DNA of 64,000 bases from an uncultured Pelagibacteraceae bacterium. Its GTDB lineage: Bacteria; Pseudomonadota; Alphaproteobacteria; Pelagibacterales; Pelagibacteraceae. Location: positions 62,001 to 126,000 of the forward strand of contig CACKBU010000001.1 in NCBI GenBank assembly GCA_902598485.1, given 5' to 3'. The position numbers and the translations under genes are program-made. Of this stretch, positions 36,680-45,224 are shown piece after piece. The notes beneath the pieces were generated by a model. It had not been told where the DNA came from and did not search any database. It saw only the letters and a program-made list of their open reading frames with translations. How positions within the stretch are numbered: position 1 is the first letter of the stretch; every line of letters begins with the position of its first letter.

Positions 36680-37893
36680 ATATTGATCAGATAAAAAAAG
36701 AATTTCCAATTTTTGATGAAAAAATTCAAAATAATGATTTAGTTTATTTAGATAGTGCGAATTCATCTCAAAAGCCTAAGATAGTTGTGGATAGAATTAA
36801 TGAATTTTATACTAAACAATTTTCAAATGTTGGGAGAAGTGTTCATTATCTTGCAGTTGCAGCTACTAATTTGTATGAAAATACAAGAACATCTGTTCAA
36901 AAATATATTAACGCTAAAGATAAAAATGAAATTGTCTTTACAAAAGGTGCTACTGAAGCATTAAATTTAGTTGCTAATACATTAGGCCAAAGTTACCTAC
37001 AGAAAGGTGATGAAGTATTAATTACGGAACTTGAGCATCATTCAAATTATGTGCCATGGCATTTCTTAAGAAAATCAAAAAATATAAAAATTAATTTTGC
37101 TGAAATAAATGAAGAAGGTGAAATTACAGTTGAAGAAATAGAAAAGAAAATAACTCCAAAAACAAAATTAATTTCTATTACTCATCTGTCGAATGTAACA
37201 GGTGCAATCTTGCCCGTAAAAGAAATTACCCAGCTTGCACATTCAAAAGGAATAATTGTTGTAGTCGATGGATGTCAGGGAGCGCCACATTTAAAATTAG
37301 ATATGCAAGATTTAGATTGTGATTTCTATGCAATTTCATGTCACAAAATGTATGGACCTACAGGTTTGGGAGTTCTATATGGCAAAAAAAAATGGTTAGA
37401 AGAATTACCCCCATACCAAGGTGGTGGAGGAATGATAAATGAAGTTAAAAAAGATAGGATTTCCTATGGTGAACTACCTAATAAATACGAGGCTGGTACT
37501 ATGGCTACAGCACAAGTAATTGCTTTTGATCAATCAATAAAATTTTTAGAAAGCATTGGTATTGAAAATGTTATGAAACATGAAGCTGATTTAGTTGAAT
37601 ACGGGCAAGAACTATTACAAAAAAATAACTCAGTTAAACTTATTGGAAATCCAAAAAATAAAGGAGGGGTTTTATCATTCACTATAGAAGGAGTTCACCC
37701 TCATGATATAGCAACTATCTTGGATGAAGACGGGGTTGCAATAAGAGCAGGACATCATTGTTGTCAAATTTTGCATGACAAATTAAATATTCCTGCAAGT
37801 GCAAGAGCCTCAGTTGGTATTTATAATACAAAAGAAGATTTAGATCAGCTAAACCAATCGATAAATAACTGTAAAAAAATATTTAACCTATAA
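36676..37893 (+). CDS. sufS: Cysteine desulfurase SufS
   Basis: PLP enzyme that releases sulfur from cysteine as a persulfide on a conserved Cys. The 405-residue type II desulfurase has ELEHHSNYVPW, the PLP Lys in SCHKMYGPTG, and the catalytic Cys in RAGHHCCQ near residue 362. It overlaps sufD by 4 nt and sufU by 1 nt. SufU, not SufE, is the neighbouring sulfur acceptor. Confidence 0.97.
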   Translation: MNIDQIKKEFPIFDEKIQNNDLVYLDSANSSQKPKIVVDRINEFYTKQFSNVGRSVHYLAVAATNLYENTRTSVQKYINAKDKNEIVFTKGATEALNLVANTLGQSYLQKGDEVLITELEHHSNYVPWHFLRKSKNIKINFAEINEEGEITVEEIEKKITPKTKLISITHLSNVTGAILPVKEITQLAHSKGIIVVVDGCQGAPHLKLDMQDLDCDFYAISCHKMYGPTGLGVLYGKKKWLEELPPYQGGGGMINEVKKDRISYGELPNKYEAGTMATAQVIAFDQSIKFLESIGIENVMKHEADLVEYGQELLQKNNSVKLIGNPKNKGGVLSFTIEGVHPHDIATILDEDGVAIRAGHHCCQILHDKLNIPASARASVGIYNTKEDLDQLNQSINNCKKIFNL

Positions 37894-38357
37894 TGAATTT
37901 AAAAGAACTCTATCAAGAAATTATATTAGAACACGGTAAGAACCCTAGAAATCTTAGAAAGACAGAAGGTTTTAATAAAGATGCCAAAGGTAACAACCCT
38001 CTTTGCGGAGATAATGTTCATGTTTACTTAAAATTAAATGGACAAAAAATTGTAGAAGATGCATCCTTCGAAGGGAGTGGATGTGCCATTTCAATGGCTT
38101 CAGCCTCTATAATGACAGATTTGATTAAAGGAAAAAATGAACATGAGGCAAAAGAAATAGTTGAGGATTTTTTAGGCATGATTAAAGAAAATCCTGAATT
38201 AAAATCTGAGTATTTGAGCGAAGATGAAAAAACTAAACTAATGTGTTTATCTGGTGTTAAGCAATATCCAATGAGAGTTAAATGTGCAACATTATCTTGG
38301 CATACAATGGTTTCGGCTTTTGATGAAAAAACAGAAGAGGTAAAAACTGAGGATTAA
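37893..38357 (+). CDS. sufU: SufU-type sulfur acceptor (IscU-like)
   Basis: A 154-residue IscU-fold protein with Cys38 and Asp40 (NPLCGDN), Cys64 (GSGCAIS) and Cys131 (RVKCATL). The insertion before the third Cys is the mark of SufU rather than IscU, and implies a Zn-dependent sulfur transfer role with SufS. It is followed after 3 nt by sufT. No sufE is present in the operon. Confidence 0.92.
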   Translation: MNLKELYQEIILEHGKNPRNLRKTEGFNKDAKGNNPLCGDNVHVYLKLNGQKIVEDASFEGSGCAISMASASIMTDLIKGKNEHEAKEIVEDFLGMIKENPELKSEYLSEDEKTKLMCLSGVKQYPMRVKCATLSWHTMVSAFDEKTEEVKTED

Positions 38358-38360
38358 ATT

Positions 38361-38660
38361 ATGACAAAAAAAGATGAAATAATTGAGGAAATAAGAAAAA
38401 TTTATGATCCAGAGCTACCTGTAAATATATACGAATTAGGATTAATTTATGATATTAAAGTTGAAGACGATAAGTTTGCTAAAATTAAAATGACTTTAAC
38501 TACACCAAATTGCCCAGTAGCAGAAAGTTTACCTAAAGAAGTAAAAGATGGTGCAATGCAAGTTGATGGAATAGAAGATGTTGATCTTGAGTTAGTTTGG
38601 GATCCACCTTGGAACAAAGATATGATGTCAGAAGCAGCAAAATTGGAATTGAATTTATGA
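38361..38660 (+). CDS. sufT: SufT/MIP18-type DUF59 Fe-S maturation factor
   Basis: A 99-residue DUF59 protein with EEIRKIYDPELPVNIYELGLIY at the N-terminus and the Cys motif TTPNCPVAESLP, features of SufT and the eukaryotic MIP18. It is thought to help load clusters into target proteins. Its TGA overlaps the sufA ATG (ATGA). Confidence 0.93.
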   Translation: MTKKDEIIEEIRKIYDPELPVNIYELGLIYDIKVEDDKFAKIKMTLTTPNCPVAESLPKEVKDGAMQVDGIEDVDLELVWDPPWNKDMMSEAAKLELNL

Positions 38661-38995
38661 TGAACCCGATAATTAAGCTAAGTGATAACGCAGCATTACG
38701 AATAAAAGAGATAATGGCAAATGCTGAAAAAGATTCTATCGGAGTTAGAGTATCAGTTAAATCAGGTGGTTGTGCTGGGATGTCTTATGTAATGGAGTAT
38801 ACAAATGAGTTAAATCCTAATGACGAAATTATTGAAGATAAGGGTGTGAAAGTATTCGTAGATTCAGCTGCAATTATGTATCTGCTTGGCACTGAAATGG
38901 ATTATAAAAAGGAGGAATTGTCCTCATCATTTGTGTTCAATAATCCTAATGAAACTGAGCGTTGCGGGTGCGGAGAGTCGTTCAAAATATCATAA
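38657..38995 (+). CDS. sufA: A-type Fe-S carrier SufA/IscA
   Basis: Carries clusters from the scaffold to targets. Three conserved cysteines are present: Cys39 (SGGCAGMSY), Cys103 and Cys105 (RCGCGESF). I chose the ATG at 38657 (112 aa), which overlaps the sufT stop by 3 nt; the longer frame start at 38597 is inside sufT and would add non-homologous residues. The codons for the RCGCGES end are unusually GC-rich for this genome. Confidence 0.93.
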   Translation: MMNPIIKLSDNAALRIKEIMANAEKDSIGVRVSVKSGGCAGMSYVMEYTNELNPNDEIIEDKGVKVFVDSAAIMYLLGTEMDYKKEELSSSFVFNNPNETERCGCGESFKIS

Positions 38996-39046
38996 GTTGA
39001 ATTATCCCATTTATCGCATATCTGTATTGCATTATATGCATATCTA

Positions 39047-39232
39047 ATGTATAGATTCTTTATGAACAAATTTGAGTTTAAAAATCTTGTTAAAAACTTG
39101 AAAGACTCTTTAAAGGAGAAAACATTCTTTAAAGAACTACGTAAAGAAGTTGAAACAGGTGCAAACGGCACACAAGATTACGTAGTCAAAAAAGGTGTTA
39201 ACAAAGATACAATTGCAACAACTAGACAGTAA
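39047..39232 (+). CDS. Small lysine-rich protein of unknown function
   Basis: Encodes 61 residues, or 56 if the second ATG (39062) is used. It is basic and helix-prone in the first half (KFEFKNLVKNLKDSLKEK), with no Cys and no clear signal or membrane segment, then TGANGTQDYVVKKGVNKDTIATTRQ-like polar residues. I do not recognise a family. It ends nine nt from the convergent glnA stop and follows sufA. Clear coding-like amino-acid composition supports it as real, but there is no ribosome binding site of note. Confidence 0.5.
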   Translation: MYRFFMNKFEFKNLVKNLKDSLKEKTFFKELRKEVETGANGTQDYVVKKGVNKDTIATTRQ

Positions 39233-39241
39233 TAAAGTTTA

Positions 39242-40648
39242 TTAGCTACTGTAATACATCTCAAACTCTACAGGATGAGGTGCATGTTCAAATTTGTGTA
39301 TCTCTTCAAATTTCAGAGCTATGTAAGCATCAATCTGATCGTCAGTAAAGACACCGCCTTGAGTTAAAAACTCTCTGTCTTTATCTAAACTTTCCATTGC
39401 TTCTCTTAAAGAACCACAAACTGTTGGGATAGCTTTAACTTCTTCAGGTGGCAATTCATATAAATCTTTATCAAAAGACTCACCCGGATGAATTTTATTT
39501 TTAATTCCATCAATTCCAGCCATTAACATAGCTGCGAAAGTTAAATATGGGTTTCCTGCAGCATCTGGGAATCTAATCTCACATCTAGCACCTTTTTTGC
39601 TTAATGTGATCGGTATTCTGCAAGAAGCAGATCTATTTCTTGCTGAATACGCAAGAAGAACCGGAGCTTCAAAACCTGGAATTAATCTTTTGTAACTGTT
39701 CGTTGTAGAGTTAGCAAAAGCATTAATTGCTTTAGCGTGTTTTAGGATTCCTCCAATATAATGTAAAGCAGTTTCGCTTAATCCAGAGTACGCATCTCCT
39801 GAAAATACTGGAGTATCACCTTTCCAAATAGATTGATGGATGTGCATTCCAGAACCATTATCACCAGCAACTGGCTTTGGCATAAATGTTGCAGTTTTTC
39901 CAAATGAATGCGTAACCATTTGAACAACATATTTATACAATTGTACGTTATCAGCTTGGTTTACTAAAGTATTAAAATACATACCAAGTTCGTGCTGACT
40001 AGGAGCAACTTCATGGTGATGCTTTTCAACTTTAATACCAACTTCTTTTAAATTTTTAAGATACTCACCACGCATGTCTTGTTCACTATCAACCGGTGGT
40101 ACTGGGAAATATCCTCCTTTGATTTGAGGTCTGTGTCCCATGTTTCCATTTTCATATTCTTTTCCTGAGTTATAAGGACCTTCTTTACTATCTAATTTAA
40201 ATCCACACTCATTCATATCATTTTTGATTTTTACATCATCAAAAACAAAAAATTCTGGCTCAGGTCCAAAAAAAGCTTTATCGCCTATACCTGAAGCTTT
40301 TAGATATTCTTCTGCTTTTTTAGCAACACCTCTTGGATCTCTTTCATAAGGATCTTTTTTAATTGCATCTAGAATGTCACAAAACAAAACCACAGTATTA
40401 TGAGACGTAAAAGGATCCATGAACATTCTTGCAGTATCAGGTTTTAAAATCATGTCAGACTCATTAATTGCTTTCCAACCAGCAATAGACGAACCGTCAA
40501 AAAAGACACCTTCATTTAACATACCTTCATCAACTATTGAAGCATCCATTGTTAAGTGTTGAAGTTTTCCTCTTGGATCAGTGAATCTTAGATCCACAAA
40601 TTCGGCTTCTTTTTCTTTGATAAATTTTAATACGTTTGCTGCACTCAT
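39242..40648 (-). CDS. glnA: Glutamine synthetase type I
   Basis: ATP-dependent ammonia assimilation into glutamine, cytoplasmic dodecamer. The 468-residue GSI-beta-like enzyme shows DGSSIAGW, the PEPEFFVFD metal motif, the [12 protein letters not shown] region and NRSASCRIP. The adenylylation region reads DLYELP, so regulation by GlnE-type Tyr modification is possible. A strong Shine-Dalgarno sequence (AGGAGAC) precedes the ATG. Confidence 0.97.
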   Translation of the reverse strand: MSAANVLKFIKEKEAEFVDLRFTDPRGKLQHLTMDASIVDEGMLNEGVFFDGSSIAGWKAINESDMILKPDTARMFMDPFTSHNTVVLFCDILDAIKKDPYERDPRGVAKKAEEYLKASGIGDKAFFGPEPEFFVFDDVKIKNDMNECGFKLDSKEGPYNSGKEYENGNMGHRPQIKGGYFPVPPVDSEQDMRGEYLKNLKEVGIKVEKHHHEVAPSQHELGMYFNTLVNQADNVQLYKYVVQMVTHSFGKTATFMPKPVAGDNGSGMHIHQSIWKGDTPVFSGDAYSGLSETALHYIGGILKHAKAINAFANSTTNSYKRLIPGFEAPVLLAYSARNRSASCRIPITLSKKGARCEIRFPDAAGNPYLTFAAMLMAGIDGIKNKIHPGESFDKDLYELPPEEVKAIPTVCGSLREAMESLDKDREFLTQGGVFTDDQIDAYIALKFEEIHKFEHAPHPVEFEMYYSS

Positions 40649-40785
40649 TTTGTCTCCTATGTAATTTTTTTTGGCCTAATTAGCAAAAAAATACCTAAAA
40701 ATATTGCTTATTTAATAAATAACACCTATGCAATTTTCACATAAGTAGTGTAATTAGTCACTAAAATAATAAATATATTAAACTT
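40649..40785. promoter_or_regulatory. glnA/ybaK divergent intergenic region
   Basis: At 137 nt this is the longest spacer in the window. It holds a 15-nt AT-only palindrome (40708-40722, seven-bp arms) nested inside an ATTGC/GCAAT pair (40703-40707 and 40730-40734), plus the glnA Shine-Dalgarno sequence (TCTCCT at 40651-40656 on this strand). I see no riboswitch-like structure and no NtrC or sigma-54 element. Any operator role is speculative. Confidence 0.3.
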
Positions 40786-41268
40786 GTGAATTCAATATTA
40801 AATAAAGAGCCAGTTTTAAGAGCAGAAAAATCGCTAAAACAATTTAACCCAGACCTTAAAGTGATTGTTCTAGAGCAAACTGCCAGAACAGCTAACGATG
40901 CAGCTACAGCTTTAGGTTGCAAAGTAGGAGCCATTGTCAAAAGCTTACTTTTTAAAGCAGGGGATAGTTATGTTTTATGTTTAGTTTCTGGAGATAAAAG
41001 GTGTTCATTAAATAAATTAAAAAAAATTTTAGACGAAAAAGATGTTTCAATGGCGAACCCAGAAGATGTTAAAAAAATTACTGGATATACAATTGGTGGA
41101 GTATCTCCAACGGGACATTTAATAAAAATAAAAATTTTTATTGATGAAACTTTAAATAGATTTTCTTCTATTTTTGCAGCTGCAGGTCATCCTAATGCAG
41201 TATTCGAAATAAATTTTGAAAATTTAATTGCTTTAACCTCTGGTGAGATAAACGAAATAACAGAATGA
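40786..41268 (+). CDS. ybaK: YbaK/EbsC-family aminoacyl-tRNA deacylase
   Basis: A 160-residue protein of the YbaK/ProX editing fold, which hydrolyses mischarged aminoacyl-tRNA-Pro in trans. Recognizable stretches are AATALGCKVGAIVKSLLFK, the GxKRCSLNKL equivalents and IGGVSPTGH. The start is a GTG. It overlaps the downstream EamA transporter by 4 nt. Exact substrate (Cys- or Ala-tRNA-Pro) is not determinable. Confidence 0.85.
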   Translation: MNSILNKEPVLRAEKSLKQFNPDLKVIVLEQTARTANDAATALGCKVGAIVKSLLFKAGDSYVLCLVSGDKRCSLNKLKKILDEKDVSMANPEDVKKITGYTIGGVSPTGHLIKIKIFIDETLNRFSSIFAAAGHPNAVFEINFENLIALTSGEINEITE

Positions 41269-42152
41269 GAAAACCACAATTAGTTGATTATTTGTTATTG
41301 ACATTGTTGTCATTAATATGGGCGTCTGCTTTTTTTAATATAAAGATTGCCACATACTCATTTGGACCTATTACAATAGGTTTTTTAAGATCTTTTTTAG
41401 GAGCTATACCAGTTTTAATTTTATGTTTTTATAAAAATATAAAAATTGAAGCATTCTCAAAAGACTGGAAGTGGTTTGCAATCATTGGATTGGTAAATTT
41501 AGTTATTCCATTCATACTAATATCTTATGGAGTGAATTTTGTTCAGAGTAACTTAGCAGCTATCTTGATGTCCACAACACCATTAAGCTCAACAGTTCTA
41601 GCTCACTTTTTTTTAAAAGGAGAAAAATTTAACTTATTAAAAACAATTGGATTATTTATAGGATTTTCAGGAATAGTATTTTTGTTTTCAGATAACTTTT
41701 TAATTAATGAAAATAACTTTATTGCTGCACTTTTGATTCTTCTTGGATCAACTTGCTATGTAATTGGAGGAGTAATAACCCTAAAAATAAGCAATAAAGA
41801 AAATGAAAATGTTACGGGTTCAATTTTAATTTGGTCTACAATTATCCTTCTTCCATTCACTTTAATTTTTGAAAAACCTTGGTTATTAAATCCTTCAACA
41901 GATTCTATTATGTCCGTAATATATTTAGGAATTTTTCCTACTGGGATAGCATGGTTATTGAGATTCAGAATTTTAAAAACAAATGGTCTCATATTTCATT
42001 CACAAGTTTCATATATCATTCCAATATTTGGAATTATTTTAGGATACATATTTCTCAATGAGATAATTACCTCAAAAATTATAGTTGCATTAATTGCTGT
42101 ATTTATTGGAATATATTTAGCAAGAAAAGCAGATTATAAAAACGTTACTTAA
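41265..42152 (+). CDS. EamA-family drug/metabolite (DMT) transporter
   Basis: A 295-residue inner-membrane protein with about ten hydrophobic segments in two EamA repeats, beginning LTLLSLIWASAFFNIKIA and containing the second-repeat ILLGSTCYVIGGVI. Substrate is unknown; many exporters of amino acids and metabolites belong here. It is coupled to ybaK and overlaps convergent HMT by 8 nt. Confidence 0.85.
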   Translation: MRKPQLVDYLLLTLLSLIWASAFFNIKIATYSFGPITIGFLRSFLGAIPVLILCFYKNIKIEAFSKDWKWFAIIGLVNLVIPFILISYGVNFVQSNLAAILMSTTPLSSTVLAHFFLKGEKFNLLKTIGLFIGFSGIVFLFSDNFLINENNFIAALLILLGSTCYVIGGVITLKISNKENENVTGSILIWSTIILLPFTLIFEKPWLLNPSTDSIMSVIYLGIFPTGIAWLLRFRILKTNGLIFHSQVSYIIPIFGIILGYIFLNEIITSKIIVALIAVFIGIYLARKADYKNVT

Positions 42153-43050
42153 GGTTTGCGATTGCTTTTATGTGTGAAGGACTTGTTTCACAGCATCCCC
42201 CAAGAATAGTTGCCCCAGCGTCTTTAAATTTTTTAGAAATTTCTTGAATTTTAATTGGTGTCAAATCTTTTCTTTTTCCCAAAATTTCATTTGGATTAGA
42301 TTTTTTTCCTAAAAAAACTGATGTGTAACTTTCTCTAAGTTTAGTGGTAACAAAGCCATTTAATTTGAAACCAAATGGTATATTTAAACTTTTTAATTCT
42401 TTTAAGTTTTTCTCAAAATTTTCAGGAGAAACACAAGACAACAGCACTCCTAGAGCGTTTTCATCAATTATTTTTTTGACATCTTTGATCTTTTCCCCAC
42501 TTGGTAAAGTTGTTCCTTCAGATACATGTAATCCAACTAAATATGGTTTTTTAAATTCTTTTATAGCCTCAATTCCACACTTAACCTCTTTAACACTACT
42601 CCAAACATCAAAGTAAAAAAAATCAACATATGGATTTAACGCCTTTGCTTGACTATTAAAGTTTTCTGTAATTTCGACCTCATCTCTATCATCTGCTTCA
42701 TAGGTTAAATTTTGTGGAGGTATACCACCAGCAATATAAGTATTTGGAAATTTTCGTTTTGCAGTTTGAGCAATTTCACCTGCTTTTTGATTTAAATATT
42801 CAAATTTATCTAAAAGATTATTCTCTTTTAAACGTTTTTGCCGTGTAGCAAAAGTTGTTGTGACAATGATTTCTGCACCAGCTTTTATGAAATCAATGTG
42901 TGTGTCTAAAACAAGTTGGTGATAATTTTCATCTAATATTGCATTAGCACTCCATAAAGTTGAATTTGGCTTCATCCCTCTTGCAAGTAATTCTTGACCC
43001 ATTCCTCCATCTAATATTCTAATTTTCTTAAAAAAATCTTTGTTAATCAT
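42145..43050 (-). CDS. Homocysteine S-methyltransferase family protein
   Basis: Zn-dependent methyl transfer to homocysteine from a donor such as S-methylmethionine or betaine. The 301-residue TIM barrel has LDGGMGQEL at the N-terminus and the three Zn cysteines: Cys206 (LLSCVSP) and Cys286/287 (GGCCETSP). It overlaps the upstream 2OG oxygenase by one nt, an unusual partner, suggesting a shared metabolic role. Donor specificity cannot be called from sequence. Confidence 0.85.
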   Translation of the reverse strand: MINKDFFKKIRILDGGMGQELLARGMKPNSTLWSANAILDENYHQLVLDTHIDFIKAGAEIIVTTTFATRQKRLKENNLLDKFEYLNQKAGEIAQTAKRKFPNTYIAGGIPPQNLTYEADDRDEVEITENFNSQAKALNPYVDFFYFDVWSSVKEVKCGIEAIKEFKKPYLVGLHVSEGTTLPSGEKIKDVKKIIDENALGVLLSCVSPENFEKNLKELKSLNIPFGFKLNGFVTTKLRESYTSVFLGKKSNPNEILGKRKDLTPIKIQEISKKFKDAGATILGGCCETSPSHIKAIANLK

Positions 43051-43640
43051 TATTTTTTAAGAATGATTTTAGCATTAAAAGAAAAAGATCTTCTTTCAGC
43101 ATTGATATTAAACGGGTAGGCAGTATGCATTAAATAGTTTGGAAAAATTATTAAGTCTCTTTCTTTAGGCACAATATTAAAAATACTTCTGCTTAAAAAC
43201 CCCCTTTGTCCGTTTATAAAATCAATTGTACCATTAGTCTTATCTTTTTTGTTTTTTATAAGTTTATTTTTAGTCATATCTTTTGGGACTTTTAAATAAC
43301 CCACACCAGATATATCTCCATCATGATAATGAATAGGGTTATATTCATCTTTAAATTGACTAACTACCCATAAATTTAATATTTTTATATCTTTAATTTT
43401 TTTAATCTTTTCATTTTTTAGAAAACTTTTAATATTTTTTTTTATTTCTCTTTCTAAATTTTTTTTTATGAAATTATCTGAAATTTTAATTTCTTTTTTA
43501 ATTTGACTAGCAAGTTTGGAGCTATAATCATTATTTTTTGTTAAAACTTTATTATCAATCTCTTTATTTAAGATATCTAAAAATTTCTTTGAAATTTTTG
43601 TTTTTCCTATAGTTGGACCAAAAGGCTTTATATTCTTCAT
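43050..43640 (-). CDS. Putative 2OG-Fe(II) oxygenase
   Basis: A 196-residue protein with a lysine-rich N-terminal half and a double-stranded beta-helix C-terminus. Candidate Fe ligands are His104/His106-Asp107 (NPIHYHDGD) and His172 (LMHTAYPF), with Arg183/184 (ERRSFSFNA) as the 2-oxoglutarate ligand. SGVGYLKVP follows the first motif as in the TIGR02466-like family, which also occurs in phages. Substrate is unknown. It is translationally coupled to the downstream homocysteine methyltransferase. Confidence 0.65.
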   Translation of the reverse strand: MKNIKPFGPTIGKTKISKKFLDILNKEIDNKVLTKNNDYSSKLASQIKKEIKISDNFIKKNLEREIKKNIKSFLKNEKIKKIKDIKILNLWVVSQFKDEYNPIHYHDGDISGVGYLKVPKDMTKNKLIKNKKDKTNGTIDFINGQRGFLSRSIFNIVPKERDLIIFPNYLMHTAYPFNINAERRSFSFNAKIILKK

Positions 43641-43677
43641 AATTCTCTAAATATCTTAAAAGCAAATTTATTCAATA

Positions 43678-44424
43678 TTAAGCTATGAGTTTAATTCCCA
43701 TTCTTATTGCGACAAAAATTACAAGAAAAGAAGTTAGTAGAGCTAAAATTTTATTCGATAAGAATTTAATGTTTAATAAGCTACCTATTTGTCCTCCAAT
43801 AAGCACCGTTAAAAACAATGGCCAATAGCTAATAACCTTATCTAAAGCCTGGTCTTTTGTCAGATGTCCAGCTATTCCAAAGATAGAATTTATTAAAATA
43901 AATAAAGATGCACTACTAGTGATATGTATAGGGTATCCAGCTTTAATTAAAAATAGAATAGGGCTTAAAAAAATTCCTCCACCAATTCCTACTAACCCTG
44001 ACATAAAGCCAATTAACGATCCAATAGTAATTGATAGTAATTTTGGTATTTGATTTATTTTAATTTGCTCTTTATTAAAAGATTTACTCTCAATTAATAA
44101 AAAAATGCCTGCAACCAACAAAACACAAAATAATAAAATCTCAAATAAACTTTTTTCAATTGCTATTGATCCTCCAATAAAGGCAAAAGGTATGGAGCCT
44201 ATTAAATATGGAAATAGTAAATTAAAGTTTATATTTTTAGATCTTATAAAATTAATAGAATTACCAGATACGACAATAATATTACACACAAGGGCTATAA
44301 TGGGAAATATTGTATAAGGTACACCCCAAATTAAAAGTATTGCAAGATATGTTGATCCTCCTCCAAAACCAATACTTGAGTATATTAATGCAGTTACAAA
44401 AAAAAGAATTGATAATATAATCAT
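43678..44424 (-). CDS. TauE/SafE-family permease (putative sulfite/anion exporter)
   Basis: A 248-residue membrane protein of seven to eight hydrophobic helices with the repeated GFGGGSTY and GIGGGIFLSP glycine motifs of the TauE/SafE family. Members export sulfite, sulfoacetate or related anions. It is first in a minus-strand set with the 2OG oxygenase and homocysteine methyltransferase. The start is 9 nt from divergent moaB. The substrate is inferred only at family level. Confidence 0.82.
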   Translation of the reverse strand: MIILSILFFVTALIYSSIGFGGGSTYLAILLIWGVPYTIFPIIALVCNIIVVSGNSINFIRSKNINFNLLFPYLIGSIPFAFIGGSIAIEKSLFEILLFCVLLVAGIFLLIESKSFNKEQIKINQIPKLLSITIGSLIGFMSGLVGIGGGIFLSPILFLIKAGYPIHITSSASLFILINSIFGIAGHLTKDQALDKVISYWPLFLTVLIGGQIGSLLNIKFLSNKILALLTSFLVIFVAIRMGIKLIA

Positions 44425-44433
44425 TTTTAAATT

Positions 44434-44934
44434 ATGGATGTAAATATAGCTTTATTAACTGTAACAGATACAAGAACATTTGATAATGATAAATCGGGTG
44501 CAATCTTAGTTGAAAAAATTAAAGAGGCTAAACATAAACTAATTGACAGAAAAATTTGCAAAGACAATAGAGAGGATATTGTAAAAATTTTAAAAGAATG
44601 GACAAGTCAAAAAGATATAGACGTCATAATCACTACTGGAGGAACAGGTCTTACAGGAAGAGACATAACTCCTGAAGCATTAGAAGAGATTGCTGATAAG
44701 CATATACCTGGATTTGGAGAAGTTTTTAGAACAATTAGCTTAAAAACAGTTGGTACATCATCAATTCAATCTAGAGCTTGTGCAATCTTATCTAATGGAA
44801 AATATATTTTTGCATTACCCGGTTCCTCAGGCGGTGTAACAGATGCATGGGATGGAATTTTAAAACATCAATTAGATATTAATCACAAACCTTGTAATTT
44901 TGTTGAATTATTTCCAAGACTTAAAGAAAAATAG
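44434..44934 (+). CDS. moaB: Molybdopterin biosynthesis protein MoaB/MogA family
   Basis: Binds molybdopterin, probably adenylylating it before Mo insertion. The 166-residue protein has LTVTDTRTFDNDKSG, the TTGGTGLTGRDITPEAL motif and LPGSSGGVTDAWDG. It is convergent with, and directly abuts, the Moco operon on the opposite strand; no mogA or moeA is in the window. Confidence 0.93.
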   Translation: MDVNIALLTVTDTRTFDNDKSGAILVEKIKEAKHKLIDRKICKDNREDIVKILKEWTSQKDIDVIITTGGTGLTGRDITPEALEEIADKHIPGFGEVFRTISLKTVGTSSIQSRACAILSNGKYIFALPGSSGGVTDAWDGILKHQLDINHKPCNFVELFPRLKEK

Positions 44935-45180
44935 TTATTTCTGATATTTTTCTTTCCATTCAGAATAAGGCATTCCGTAAACATGCTCTCTAGCTTCTAA
45001 GTCTGACATGCTTACTCCTTTTTTTTCACCTTCTTCTCTAAACCATCTTGACAAACAATTTCTACAGAACCCAGCAAGGTTCATCAGATCAATATTTTGA
45101 ACATCTTTTCTTTCATCCAAATGTTTTAATAATCTTTCAAAAGCCGCTGATTGTAATTCTTTTTTTTGATTATCATTCAT
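44935..45180 (-). CDS. DUF1244 family small cysteine-pair protein
   Basis: With the ATG at 45180 the product is 81 residues, MNDNQKKELQSAAFERLL…, and ends in HVYGMPYSEWKEKYQK. A FCRNCLSRWFREE segment carries a CxxC pair conserved in DUF1244, which is of unknown function. The longer frame starts with TTG at 45210 and adds ten unlikely residues. It is the last gene of the minus-strand Moco set, 44 nt after xdhC. Confidence 0.85.
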   Translation of the reverse strand: MNDNQKKELQSAAFERLLKHLDERKDVQNIDLMNLAGFCRNCLSRWFREEGEKKGVSMSDLEAREHVYGMPYSEWKEKYQK

Positions 45181-45224
45181 GAACAAAGTATTAATCACAA
45201 AAACGGTCAAGACAATAAATAAAT

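Noticed and set aside
40649-40785. NtrC/sigma-54 promoter or glutamine riboswitch before glnA
   Set aside because: I could not find GG-N10-GC type elements or a recognizable conserved riboswitch fold in the 137 nt.
42145-43640. SAM-type riboswitch before the homocysteine methyltransferase
   Set aside because: The gene starts inside the end of the upstream oxygenase gene, so there is no leader in which to form one.
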